57,733 bases of DNA from Lachnospiraceae bacterium (GTDB lineage Bacteria; Bacillota; Clostridia; Lachnospirales; Lachnospiraceae), in assembly GCA_022647575.1 (NCBI GenBank), contig JALCKY010000009.1:1-57733 (forward strand), written 5' to 3'. Of the stretch, positions 47,633 through 56,654 are shown in pieces. The notes below the pieces were generated by a model. The model ran no database searches, was not told where the DNA came from, and saw only the letters and a list, made by a program, of their open reading frames with translations. The position numbers were made by a program, and so were the translations under genes. The stretch's first letter is position 1, and every line of letters begins with the position of its first letter.

Positions 47633-48880
47633 TCAGGCATCCGCCGTACCTGTCATGGTATAAACAGACTCTTCACTGCCTTCTGTAAATACATCAATTG
47701 TTATCTGATAGAGTCTTGTCACCTTGCTTGCATCTTCCATCGTCGTTATTCCGAGGTATTTTTTATTTTTCTCTATCAGGCTCAGAGACTGGCTTCCTGA
47801 TTTAAACAGAATTGAATCAAACTGTTCAGTCTTCAGATCAGTCAGCATATTTGTCCCGATATTTGTCAGGATTGTCGTAAAAGCACGATAATCATCCGGA
47901 GGAGACCAGGCAACCGGCTGATCCGGATTGATTTCATCCACTTCAAGATTCACTTTATAGGTACTCTCAAAAACTTCCTGCGCATCTGTCGTCCGCTGCT
48001 TGACAAGATAAACCTTTGCGGAAATGGAAGAAGGTTTCGTCTCTGAAGAAGTCGTATTGTTAAAAACTTTTATGGTATCCTTTGCCGCCGCATTTTTAAT
48101 TGCATAAAGGGGAGTATAAAAGAGGTAGACCGAACGAAGTTTACCGTTCACGATATCGGAATTGTCGTAAACTGTACTTGAAACTGTTTTTGTCGTTGCC
48201 GCATTATTATCAAGTTTGTAGATACAATCTACCCGTACTTTCGTGATGCCGGTATCTTCGTCACCGGTATGCAGGATCGTAATGTCTATTTCTCTGCTGA
48301 GGGCATTAATAATCGCTGTTTCTGTCGTATAGGTATTGGTAATGTTCGGCATTGAAAAATATTCATCTACAATCTTCTGATCCGCATCCTCGCCGGACAC
48401 ATAAAAGGCATCCTGGAGGACATTCATATTATCAATGTTGGCAAGCGAAGCATCGTTATAGCCTGTCCCGCTTTCATTTGAGAATGCCGCAGGACTGAAA
48501 ACCGCTTTGAACCGGAAAGACCTGTTATTAATCACCTGCTGAGGTACCAAGACCCCTGCTGCAGTTTCTGATGAATTGTCAAGCGTATAAATTCCCTGCG
48601 CGTCCGGCGCCGCATAGGTATAGCCGCTTTCTGCTGTTCCAATTTTCAGACTGTCCAGGTAAGCCTTCACTCCTACTGCTTTTATGTTCTCCATCACATT
48701 CTGGGCTGCCGTTGTTGCTTCCAGCTTACGCTTGGCGCGGCTGTTGGCATTTGCAGAACTGATAAAAGCCGTGAGAACCGGCACAACAATAATCGCAAGA
48801 ATGGTAATTGAAACCAGAAGCTCTACCAAAGTAAAGCCTTTCTCTGATTTATTCAGTTTTCTATTCCTGCTTTGATTCAT
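47633..48880 (-). CDS. PilV-like pseudopilin
   Basis: A 415-residue pseudopilin with a longer leader (NQSRNRKLNKSEKG) followed by FTLVELLVSITILAIIVVPVLTAF, including Glu5. The next part (SRAKRKLEATTAAQNVMENIKAVG) resembles PilV/GspI minor pilins, and the rest is a beta-rich extracellular domain. It lies 9 bases before the PilX-like gene and 15 after pilO, in the minor-pilin block of the operon. Confidence 0.85.
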   Translation of the reverse strand: MNQSRNRKLNKSEKGFTLVELLVSITILAIIVVPVLTAFISSANANSRAKRKLEATTAAQNVMENIKAVGVKAYLDSLKIGTAESGYTYAAPDAQGIYTLDNSSETAAGVLVPQQVINNRSFRFKAVFSPAAFSNESGTGYNDASLANIDNMNVLQDAFYVSGEDADQKIVDEYFSMPNITNTYTTETAIINALSREIDITILHTGDEDTGITKVRVDCIYKLDNNAATTKTVSSTVYDNSDIVNGKLRSVYLFYTPLYAIKNAAAKDTIKVFNNTTSSETKPSSISAKVYLVKQRTTDAQEVFESTYKVNLEVDEINPDQPVAWSPPDDYRAFTTILTNIGTNMLTDLKTEQFDSILFKSGSQSLSLIEKNKKYLGITTMEDASKVTRLYQITIDVFTEGSEESVYTMTGTADA

Positions 48881-48895
48881 GATGTACCTTCAATC

Positions 48896-49813
48896 TTATG
48901 AAGCTGTTGATTCTGCTGTTGATTCTGCTGTTGATTCTGCTGCCGCTTCTTCCGCTGCAGAATCCGCCGCAGGCGTAACCGTCCCGAAAACATTGTCTGT
49001 TCCGACAGAAACATCGTTGATACTTGGCGGCACATATCCCTGAGTCGTTCCGGTCATATAGAACTTATCAATTACGATCGTTCCCATCAAATTTCCGGTT
49101 GTTGTGTCAAATGAAGCCGTTACATTGCTGATCGACTGTTTTGCCGTATCTGTCGGAATGGAATTCAGCATGCTTTTAAATCCTTCATAAGTCGATGTAA
49201 AGGTCATATTCAGCTGTGTCTTATAAAGGATTCCGGTATCTTCTGCCGAAGCACCGGTGCCGGTTGCATTCTGCAGCGCAGATGCCGCCTGTGATGCAGC
49301 GTCTCCTCCCAGTGTTCCGTTTACGGTTTCTCCGGTTCCTGTAGCTGCAGCAGAAATATCCGACTCCATGGTATCCGTTGACGTCGTTGTACTTGCAGAT
49401 GATGTCGTCGATGCTGCTGTCGTCCCGTCATTCTCACCCGGTGCACCATCTGCGAGAGAATAAACCATAATCGGATCGGTGATCCCAACACTGGAAACTG
49501 TTAGTCCGTTATCTGTCTCGAGTTTTCTTGCATACAGAATTTCATCTTCAGATTTTACATCGGCAGGAAACTCCTGAATCATCTGGCTGATTGCAGCTTT
49601 ATCCGATGCTGTCTTTGCCTCATAATCAGTCTGTTTTGCCTTCAAGGCAGAGGTACTGTTATATTGCATTTCCAGCTGCGTCAGAGTTTCCTGGGCACTT
49701 GCATTTTCTTCCATCTTCGGGGAAAAATACAGGAAATAAACGAGCGCCGCTGCAACAATGCCCGCTAAATAAAGGAGAATAATGATGTCTCTTCTTTTGA
49801 TTTTCAAGTCCAT
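48896..49813 (-). CDS. pilO: PilO-like inner-membrane platform protein
   Basis: A 305-residue protein with one N-terminal membrane helix (IIILLYLAGIVAAALVYFLYF), a coiled coil (ENASAQETLTQLEMQYN) and a ferredoxin-like domain ending FMTGTTQGYVPP. It pairs with PilN to form the alignment complex. A low-complexity Ser/Thr/Ala stretch in the middle and a C-terminal AEST tetrapeptide repeated three times (12-bp DNA repeats near 48900-48940) are not typical. It follows the PilM-PilN fusion by 11 bases. Confidence 0.85.
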   Translation of the reverse strand: MDLKIKRRDIIILLYLAGIVAAALVYFLYFSPKMEENASAQETLTQLEMQYNSTSALKAKQTDYEAKTASDKAAISQMIQEFPADVKSEDEILYARKLETDNGLTVSSVGITDPIMVYSLADGAPGENDGTTAASTTSSASTTTSTDTMESDISAAATGTGETVNGTLGGDAASQAASALQNATGTGASAEDTGILYKTQLNMTFTSTYEGFKSMLNSIPTDTAKQSISNVTASFDTTTGNLMGTIVIDKFYMTGTTQGYVPPSINDVSVGTDNVFGTVTPAADSAAEEAAAESTAESTAESTAS

Positions 49814-49824
49814 GAGTATCCTCC

Positions 49825-51531
49825 CTATGACCCTGACGATGTGCTTTGCACAGATTCAGTAGTTTGTCCTGACTGTGTGCCTGAATCTGCAGAAGAATCC
49901 GTTACCGGATAGGAACAGGTGACAGACATATTGACTGTAGGAGCAACGCCTTCTGCCGTATCTTCCGTGATTCCGCCGGTTGTGACATCCGTAATGCTGG
50001 TAAAGGACCTCAGCTGCTGCAGAACCAAGGCAGCGGATTCCTTACTAGTTACATTAACCGTCATGGCAATGCCTGTATCATCTGCACTGAAAGAAACAAT
50101 ATTGATATCCGAAGGCATCTTTTTTTCCAGTTCATCGATAAATGCCTTCAGCTGATTATTCTGATTCTCCGTATAAGCATACATCTTCTGATAATTCTGG
50201 ACCCTGGCCTCTGCAGCCGTATATTCATTATAGGCAGACTGTGCACTCTGCAGCTGTGTGATTTTGGTCTGCAGATCCAGATTTTCTGTCTGAATCATCG
50301 TGCTGGAAATCATTCCATACACAAGCATTGCAGCCGCGGCAGCAATACCCACACCGCATACAATCAAGGCAGGAACGAGGCTTAATTCTTTACCTCCGGC
50401 GGTCTTTCCGCCTTCCGCCTTTCCTGTCACGACAATATCATTGCCGAGTATATTCAGCGGAGACATCCCTGCTCCGATGCAGGCTGCATAAGCACTCATA
50501 CTCGTACCTTCATCGAGAAATGCTCCGGTATCTTTCATGGAATCAAGAGAAAGCATGGCTGTTACTTTCTGTCCAAGTTCATTTGTCAGGAGTTTTGTCA
50601 GACCGCTGAAATTGGCGCCCTGTCCTACTACGGCGATATGTTCCAGTACAGTTTCTTTATTCTGGGATTCATAATAAGCAAGTGCTCGTGAAATATTTGT
50701 TACCAAAGGTCGGAGCCCTTCCGTAGCACTGTCTCTGACTTTTAAATACTCTTCAGCATCATCATCCAAATTATGCTCAGTAGGATTCAGGTGCTGCCTA
50801 ATACAGGTCTTATGACGGACAATGTTCAGTGCGTCGTTATACGAACGCGTCGTTTCTGCTGAAGGGTCATTCATAATAGCTGCAAGCGCATCATCGATGC
50901 CGTAAGCAAGATTCCGCTGCATGTCAAACTTTCCGTCTTTAATTACGGTCAGCATGGAAGTCTGTTCATCTATTTTTAAAATTGCCGTACAGCCCTTCGG
51001 AAAGATTCCTTTAGCAACCTGGCATACACTGTTCCCTATATAATCCAATGCGATTAGATTCAAACCGCACATCTTTGCAAGTGCTTTATAAGAAGATACA
51101 AGTTCATTCGGAACAATAGTCACATTAATACGAAATTTCTTCTGTTTGTCTTCTCCGGAAATAACTTCCAGGATTTTCCAGGATGTCTTATACATGGAAA
51201 TATCCACCGGGAAGTAATCATCCATCCCGGCAGAAAGAATCTCGGCAATCTTCTTCTCTTTTACAAAGGGAATCATGACAACACGGCTGGCAATGGCATT
51301 GGATGCGATTGTAAAAATCACATTCTTTGTCGTGACATTTCTTTTTGAGCATTCGGCATTCAAAAGCCCGCGGAAAGTCTCAGACGGTTTTACCGTTCCG
51401 TCTTCAAACATATCTACCGGTGTTTCAAACTGAAAACATTGGTATACTTTGGGCTTTGATCCCTTGGCATCCATGACAACTACTTTTGTCAGGGAATATC
51501 CAACTTCAATAACTAGCAATTTACCAACCAT
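49825..51531 (-). CDS. pilMN: PilM-PilN fusion protein
   Basis: A 568-residue protein that combines two platform subunits. Residues 1-~370 have the actin-like PilM fold (VGKLLVIEVGYSLTKVVVM, IAVVGQGANFSGLTKLL, DEGTSMSAYAACIGAG). Then comes a membrane helix (LVPALIVCGVGIAAAAAMLV), a coiled coil and a PilN-like ferredoxin domain (INIVSFSADDTGIAMTVNVTSK). In most systems PilM and PilN are separate and interact through the PilN N-terminal tail, so fusion keeps them together. The start is ATG at 51531 with GAGGG upstream. Confidence 0.88.
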   Translation of the reverse strand: MVGKLLVIEVGYSLTKVVVMDAKGSKPKVYQCFQFETPVDMFEDGTVKPSETFRGLLNAECSKRNVTTKNVIFTIASNAIASRVVMIPFVKEKKIAEILSAGMDDYFPVDISMYKTSWKILEVISGEDKQKKFRINVTIVPNELVSSYKALAKMCGLNLIALDYIGNSVCQVAKGIFPKGCTAILKIDEQTSMLTVIKDGKFDMQRNLAYGIDDALAAIMNDPSAETTRSYNDALNIVRHKTCIRQHLNPTEHNLDDDAEEYLKVRDSATEGLRPLVTNISRALAYYESQNKETVLEHIAVVGQGANFSGLTKLLTNELGQKVTAMLSLDSMKDTGAFLDEGTSMSAYAACIGAGMSPLNILGNDIVVTGKAEGGKTAGGKELSLVPALIVCGVGIAAAAAMLVYGMISSTMIQTENLDLQTKITQLQSAQSAYNEYTAAEARVQNYQKMYAYTENQNNQLKAFIDELEKKMPSDINIVSFSADDTGIAMTVNVTSKESAALVLQQLRSFTSITDVTTGGITEDTAEGVAPTVNMSVTCSYPVTDSSADSGTQSGQTTESVQSTSSGS

Positions 51532-51620
51532 TTGCAAATCCCTCTTTTTCCAATTTACAAGTAATATCTTAGAAACTTATTCTTTTATTTTACGTTAATT
51601 ACAGTTACTTGAACACTTAT

Positions 51621-51677
51621 TGCTGGGTAAAGATAAGCTACTCTAAGCATTAATCAAAAGCTTATCTTTACCCAGCA
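51621..51677 (-). promoter_or_regulatory. 19-bp perfect hairpin between pilin and pilMN
   Basis: TGCTGGGTAAAGATAAGCT (51621-51639) and its complement (51659-51677) surround a 19-base loop. No U-tract follows. Between a major pilin and a platform gene, such a hairpin may stabilise the pilin mRNA or reduce readthrough. Confidence 0.6.
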
Positions 51678-51791
51678 CTATTAATTATCGTAATAAAAGC
51701 AAAAATTACTTGCATCATTTATGAACACTGCTTTTTACATTGCGGCCACAATAGGGTTCTGCCACAACATTTGAATAGGGAATAAATCTCC

Positions 51792-52278
51792 TTATAATAA
51801 ATATTTAGATTGTTTTAGAAGGTACTTTGTAGTCAATCCAGATCCATTTGAAGGCTTCATCGACGCTTTAACTGAACCATCAGATTTTGTTATCGTGATT
51901 GTCACTAAAGCTACCGGTTGTCCAGTATATGTACTTTTGAACTTATATCGCAGTATTCATGCAAGTGAAATGGTTTTTTGAACTGCTGTATCAAGTGCAT
52001 CCCATCCAATCTTAGTCTGTTTAGCTGCCGTAAAAGTAATTGTTGTATCTGCAAGTCCTGCATATACAGTTTCATCTGCCAAAGCAACTTGGATTGCATT
52101 CTGAACTTCAGAAACCATCTTTTCATCTTTAGATGCTCTTGACTTTTCAATGTACTGAATAAATTGCGGTGCAAGAATACCTACCAAGTATAGCCATAAT
52201 AGCAATAACGATGATAAGCTCTACCAGTGAAAATCCTTTGCTGTTTTTCTTTCTCCATTTCAGCATCTTGTTTAACAT
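51792..52278 (-). pseudogene. pilA: Major type IV pilin, frameshifted and with an internal stop
   Basis: The start at 52278 has AAGGAGA upstream. It encodes KWRKKNSKG then FSLVELIIVIAIMAIL with Glu5; an extra base near 52185 must be removed to read on as VGILAPQFIQYIEKSRASKDE. A TGA at 51957-51959 then interrupts VQKTISLA, but the same frame stays coding-like beyond it (KFKSTYTGQPVALVTI up to SKYLL) to a stop at 51792. The total of about 161 residues fits a normal clostridial pilin. No other major pilin gene is visible, so errors in the sequence are more likely than true loss. Confidence 0.75.
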
Positions 52279-52369
52279 AGTTTCTTTTCTCCTTTTTCTT
52301 TTTGCATAGTTTAATAACCTTTATTAAAACCCTCACGCCCTATTTCATGAGGAATTCTAACCTTTATAA

Positions 52370-53611
52370 TTAAACGTTACCAAGTCCTCCATACATAGCC
52401 GCCATTGTTTGTATGATAGCAATTACAATCGTACCAACAATCAGTGCCATCACAACAATAATCAATGGTTCCATAGCCGCCATGACAGCCTGTGTGGCAA
52501 GTTCCACTTCTTCATCATAGTAATCTGCTAAGCTTATCCAGCATAGATCTCAATGTTTCCCGTCTCTTCACCAATTTTAATCATATGATTAACCATTGGC
52601 GGAAAAATATTTGCAGTTAGGTCAGTGAAACCGACAAGCGGGATTCCTTTTGCCACATCATCTTCCGCATTCTTCAAGAGCTCTTTTAAAATGAATATTT
52701 GCTCATGTTTCGTCGAGGTAATATCCAAAGCCTCAATCATTGGAATTCCCTGCTGCAAGTAAGTGTACTCATCGTTCTCGCAAACTTTCGAACAGGCAGA
52801 TTTTGATTGTCAGATTTTCCGAAAATCGGAGCTTTCATTGCCAGTTTTCCAAAAACTTCCTGACCTTTGAATTGATTTGGCAAAGAGTCTTGATTCCAAC
52901 AATCTAATGCCACTACAGACGGCAATAAGGATATACCAACTTATTAACAATAAAATTACTGGTAGCAATTATTACCCTTCATCAGTCCCGGCAGTTCTGT
53001 TCCAATTTGGCTCAAACATGCTCGGTAGAACGTCGGCACCACAACGACCATTAGACACGATAATAACTGCTATTGCCACAACTCCGACCACGCACGGATA
53101 GATCATGGCCTTCTTCATCATTCCCGACAGCTTCGCATCTTTTTCAAACTGCGTTCCCATGCGGTCGAATGCGACATCGATGCTTCCGGAAGCCTCTCCT
53201 GCTTCCACCATGTTGTCCAGCATCGTCGGGAAGACGTCCTTCTGCGCTGCCATGGAACTCGACAGCGTCTCGCCTTTGCGGATGCCTTCGTTGGCATTCT
53301 TGATGGCCGTCGCAAGTCTCTTATTTTCCGTCTGCTCCTGCAGCATGTCCATGGCCTGGCCGATCGGGACGCCGGCGCCGATGATGCTGACGAACTGACG
53401 GCAGAAAACGGAAAGGTCACGCGGCTTGATCTTCTTCTTGAAGAGCGTGAAGGAAAGATCCTTGGTCATGGCATTCTGTTTCGTGATGCGCGTAACGATC
53501 ATTCCCTCTGACTTTGAGGGACTTCCGCACGAATTCTTCATTTTCTGCCTGAAGACTTCCTTTTTTCTCTTTGCCGTTCGGAAGGATGGCTACGTATGCG
53601 AAATTATCCAA
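52370..53611 (-). pseudogene. pilC: Pilus platform protein PilC, many frameshifts in its 3' half
   Basis: The N-terminal part is clear: VAILPNGKEKKGSLQAENEEF, then after an extra base near 53512 SEGMIVTRI and KPRDLSVFCRQFVSIIGAGVPI, and MVEAGEASGSIDVAFDRMG. After KKAMIYPCVVGVVAIAVIIV (about 53050) the frame moves repeatedly, yet PilC pieces continue to the end: MFEP..TELPGLMKG, QQGIPMIEALDIT, IFPPMVNHMIKIGEETG, DYYDEEVELATQAVMAAMEPLIIVV and AMYGGLGNV. The 3' half is AT-rich like the pilin genes, and the 5' half is GC-rich like pilT. It is a polytopic GspF-family protein that anchors the motor. Confidence 0.8.
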
Positions 53612-53720
53612 GATTCTTCCCCTTCATCATTTCCGGTTGTCCGATTTCCGTTGGTTCTGATTCACTAAATATTATTATAAGAAGTAATTCTTCTGTCGTA
53701 AAGCCTTTGTTACTGCATAT

Positions 53721-54833
53721 TTAATTGAGATCTCCCTGATTCAGTCTCTTCCTCAGGGCATTAGGGTCCAGCGCATAGCCGACGGCGTATTCTGCTGTGA
53801 TCCTGCCCTGCATGTAAAGATCGAGGAGGGCATCGTCCATGGTCTGCATCCCGAGAGCCTTGCTGGTCTGCATGACCGTCGGGATCTGGAAGGACTTGGC
53901 CTCACGGATGAGGTTTCTGACCGCACCGGTTGCCAGAAGAACTTCGATGGCGGCTGCTCTTCCCTTTCCGGACTCCAGCGGAATCAACTGCTGGGAAATG
54001 ACCGCTTCGAGCACCGACGACAGCTGAATCCGGATCTGCTGCTGCTGGGACGTCGGGAAGACGTCGATGACACGGTCGATCGTGCTTGCCGCATTGTTCG
54101 TATGCAGGGTTGAGAACACCAGGTGTCCGGTCTCGGCTGCCGTAATGGCGGTGGAAATCGTTTCCAGGTCTCGCATCTCTCCGACGAGGATGACATCCGG
54201 ATCCTGACGGAGGGCTGCACGGAGTGCGTGAGAATAGGACTGCGTATCGTGTCCGACTTCACGCTGGTTCACGATGGACATATCGTGACGGTGCAGGTAC
54301 TCGATCGGGTCTTCCAATGTGATGATGTGCTTGGCATACTTATGATTGATGATGTTGATGAGGCAGGCCAGCGTGGTCGATTTTCCGGAGCCGGTTGCTC
54401 CGGTGACCAGCACAAGTCCCCTCTTCTTGTCCGTCAGCTTGACGATGGATTCCGGAAGTCCGAGAAAGGCCGGATCCGGGACATCGAACGGGAGAATACG
54501 GATGGCCGCGGCCAGGGAACCTCTCTGACGGAAGATGTTGACACGGTAGCGTCCGACTCCGAAAATGGAATGCGCGAAATCGGATTCGCCGTACTCTTTC
54601 AGTTCTTCGATGATCTTCTCGTCCTGAAGAGGTCGAAGGATCGTTTCCGTATCGACAGCCGTCAGCTTGTAGTCATTGACGCAGGTAAGCTCGCCGTTGA
54701 TCCGGTAGGTAATGGCGCGGTTGGCCGTAATGTGGACGTCGGAAGCTTTTCTTTTCTGCGCTTCGGCAAGGATCTTGTCGATCGTATTGAACTCTTCCGG
54801 GATATTCGATTGTTCCTGTCCGTAGTTATCCAA
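53721..54833 (-). CDS. pilT: Pilus retraction ATPase PilT
   Basis: A 370-residue hexameric ATPase. It has Walker A GATGSGKST at residues 145-153, the Asp box and Walker B (ALRQDPDVILVGEMRD), and the His box (TGHLVFSTLHTNNA). PilT depolymerises pili for twitching or DNA uptake. The segment AAIRILP is typical of PilT. It lies directly after pilB and before pilC and has the GC-rich composition of the host. The frame is intact. Confidence 0.96.
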   Translation of the reverse strand: MDNYGQEQSNIPEEFNTIDKILAEAQKRKASDVHITANRAITYRINGELTCVNDYKLTAVDTETILRPLQDEKIIEELKEYGESDFAHSIFGVGRYRVNIFRQRGSLAAAIRILPFDVPDPAFLGLPESIVKLTDKKRGLVLVTGATGSGKSTTLACLINIINHKYAKHIITLEDPIEYLHRHDMSIVNQREVGHDTQSYSHALRAALRQDPDVILVGEMRDLETISTAITAAETGHLVFSTLHTNNAASTIDRVIDVFPTSQQQQIRIQLSSVLEAVISQQLIPLESGKGRAAAIEVLLATGAVRNLIREAKSFQIPTVMQTSKALGMQTMDDALLDLYMQGRITAEYAVGYALDPNALRKRLNQGDLN

Positions 54834-54930
54834 ATTCGTACCTCTCGCAGCAAGAGAATTCGAAATCTGTTATTCTATTTGAGGCAATTATATTTGCATC
54901 TGTATCCTGAAGTTTCGTTTTCTGCAAGCA

Positions 54931-56622
54931 TCAGTTTTCAAATGAAACCCTGAGCATTTCCGTTATGGAAGTCGTCCCGTCCAGCACCAGTTCCGTCGCC
55001 GCCATCCGCAGGGTCTTCATGCCGTCCTTCAGCGCGGTCTCCCGGATCTGGTCGGTCGTTCCGTGTGCGGAAATGATTTCCTTCAGGTCGTGCGTGATCG
55101 GCATGATTTCGTAGACGCCGATCCGGCCGTAGTATCCTGTATCGTTGCAGAGCGAGCATCCGCAGGGTTCGTAGATTGTCAGGTCCTGGTCTTTCGGTAC
55201 GCACAGCAGCTCTTTTTCGTGTTCATCCGCCGGTCTCGGCTTCTTGCAGTGTTCGCAGAGTCTTCGTACAAGTCTCTGGGCAATGACTCCTGCCATGGCA
55301 TCCGCGAGAAGGTAGCTCTCGATTCCCATATCGATCAGTCGCGTGATCGTCGCCGCTGCGGAATTCGTATGGAGCGTGCTGACGACCAGATGGCCGGTGA
55401 TGGATGCCTGTACGGCAATCTGTGCGGTCTCTTCATCACGGATCTCGCCGATCATGATGATGTCCGGATCCTGCCGGAGGATGGAACGCAGGGCATTTGC
55501 AAAGGTCAGGTCTGCTTTTGTATTGACCTGCACCTGGTTGATGCCGTCGATGTTCGCCTCGACCGGGTCTTCAACCGTGATGATGTTGACGTCTTCTTTA
55601 TTTAACTCCGAAAGGGCCGTGTACAGTGTCGTGGACTTTCCGGAACCGGTCGGTCCTGTTGCCAGGATAATGCCGTTCGGATTCTGGAGGATCCGGTCGA
55701 ACTTTGCCAGCTCATCCGGCTTGAAGCCGAGTTCCTGCTTGCTCTTCGTCAGTGCCTTTTTCTGGGCAAGACGCATGACCACTTTTTCGCCGTAGACCGT
55801 CGGCAGGACCGAAACTCGGACATCGTATTCTTTCCGGTCGACCGCCATGGTCAGACGTCCGTCCTGCGGTTTCCTCTTCTCGGAAATGTCCATGCCGCTG
55901 ATGATCTTGATTCGTGCGACGATGGCCGGAAGCAGGTTCAGGTCGTAGGTGAACCGTTCGTACAGCGCACCGTCAATGCGGTAGCGGACACGGACTTTAT
56001 TTTCCCCGGCTTCCACGTGGATATCGGAAGCCCTCTGCCGGGCGGCCTGCTCGATCATGACCTTGACGAGCTGGACGATCGGGGAATTCAGGATTTCTTC
56101 GTTGACAGCTTCCGCTTCTTCGTCCTGTTTCTTTTCCAGCTCCGCCGTAAATTTCTCGGCGGCGACCAGGGCTTCTGCATTTCCGTAATACTTGTCGAGC
56201 GTCTGCAGGATCATGCCGGAGGTTGCGAGAACCGGTTCGACCTGCATATTCGTGATGATCGAAAAATCATCGATGGCCAGCTCGTCCATCGGGTCCGCCA
56301 TGGCCACCCGCATGGTGTTCGCCTTGCCTTCCGCGTATTCAAACGGAATCATCACGTGCTTCCGCAGGATCTGCGGGTTTACCAGGGCGACGATGTCGTC
56401 CGGAACTGCCACGAGCGTCAGGTTGATGGAAGGAATTTCCAGCTGCTGCGACAGGACGCGCATAATCTGCTCTTCTGTCACAAAACCCATCTCAGTCAGG
56501 ACTTCGCCCAGTTTCTTCTTTTCCGACTGTTGTACGGAAAGGGCTTTGTCCAGCTGATCCTGGGTAATGACTTTCTTCTGAAGAAGAAGTTCTCCCAGCC
56601 TGATTTTTCTCTTACCGATCAT
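54931..56622 (-). CDS. pilB: Pilus extension ATPase PilB
   Basis: A 563-residue GspE/PilB ATPase. The N-terminal MshEN-type domain begins RLGELLLQKKVITQDQLDKAL and includes EMGFVTEEQIMRVLSQQLEIP; MshEN domains of this kind can bind c-di-GMP. The core has ATGPTGSGKSTTLYT, the Asp box, and GHLVVSTLHTNSAA, and a zinc site of CEHC and CSLC. It powers pilus extension. The c-di-GMP link is of interest because the operon leader holds a c-di-GMP riboswitch, but binding residues were not checked in detail. Confidence 0.95.
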   Translation of the reverse strand: MIGKRKIRLGELLLQKKVITQDQLDKALSVQQSEKKKLGEVLTEMGFVTEEQIMRVLSQQLEIPSINLTLVAVPDDIVALVNPQILRKHVMIPFEYAEGKANTMRVAMADPMDELAIDDFSIITNMQVEPVLATSGMILQTLDKYYGNAEALVAAEKFTAELEKKQDEEAEAVNEEILNSPIVQLVKVMIEQAARQRASDIHVEAGENKVRVRYRIDGALYERFTYDLNLLPAIVARIKIISGMDISEKRKPQDGRLTMAVDRKEYDVRVSVLPTVYGEKVVMRLAQKKALTKSKQELGFKPDELAKFDRILQNPNGIILATGPTGSGKSTTLYTALSELNKEDVNIITVEDPVEANIDGINQVQVNTKADLTFANALRSILRQDPDIIMIGEIRDEETAQIAVQASITGHLVVSTLHTNSAAATITRLIDMGIESYLLADAMAGVIAQRLVRRLCEHCKKPRPADEHEKELLCVPKDQDLTIYEPCGCSLCNDTGYYGRIGVYEIMPITHDLKEIISAHGTTDQIRETALKDGMKTLRMAATELVLDGTTSITEMLRVSFEN

Positions 56623-56654
56623 CCCTGCGTCTCCATCCCTGCTGCTTTGCCGAT

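Larger units (their letters stand above)
37829..53050. other. AT-rich segment within the type IV pilus operon
   Basis: By eye this stretch is around 40% G+C, while pilD, pilT, pilB and the housekeeping genes are around 55-60%. It covers the DUF5057-like gene, minor pilins, pilO, pilMN, pilA and the 3' half of pilC. The left limit is the gap before pilD and the right limit falls inside pilC near 53050. It fits an exchanged surface cassette or a second sequence source. Confidence 0.65.

Noticed and set aside
51911-52174. Alternative minus-strand frame over the pilin gene
   Set aside because: It does not continue the pilin N-terminal helix and lacks any pilin features; the frame that continues FIQYIEKSRASKDE fits better.
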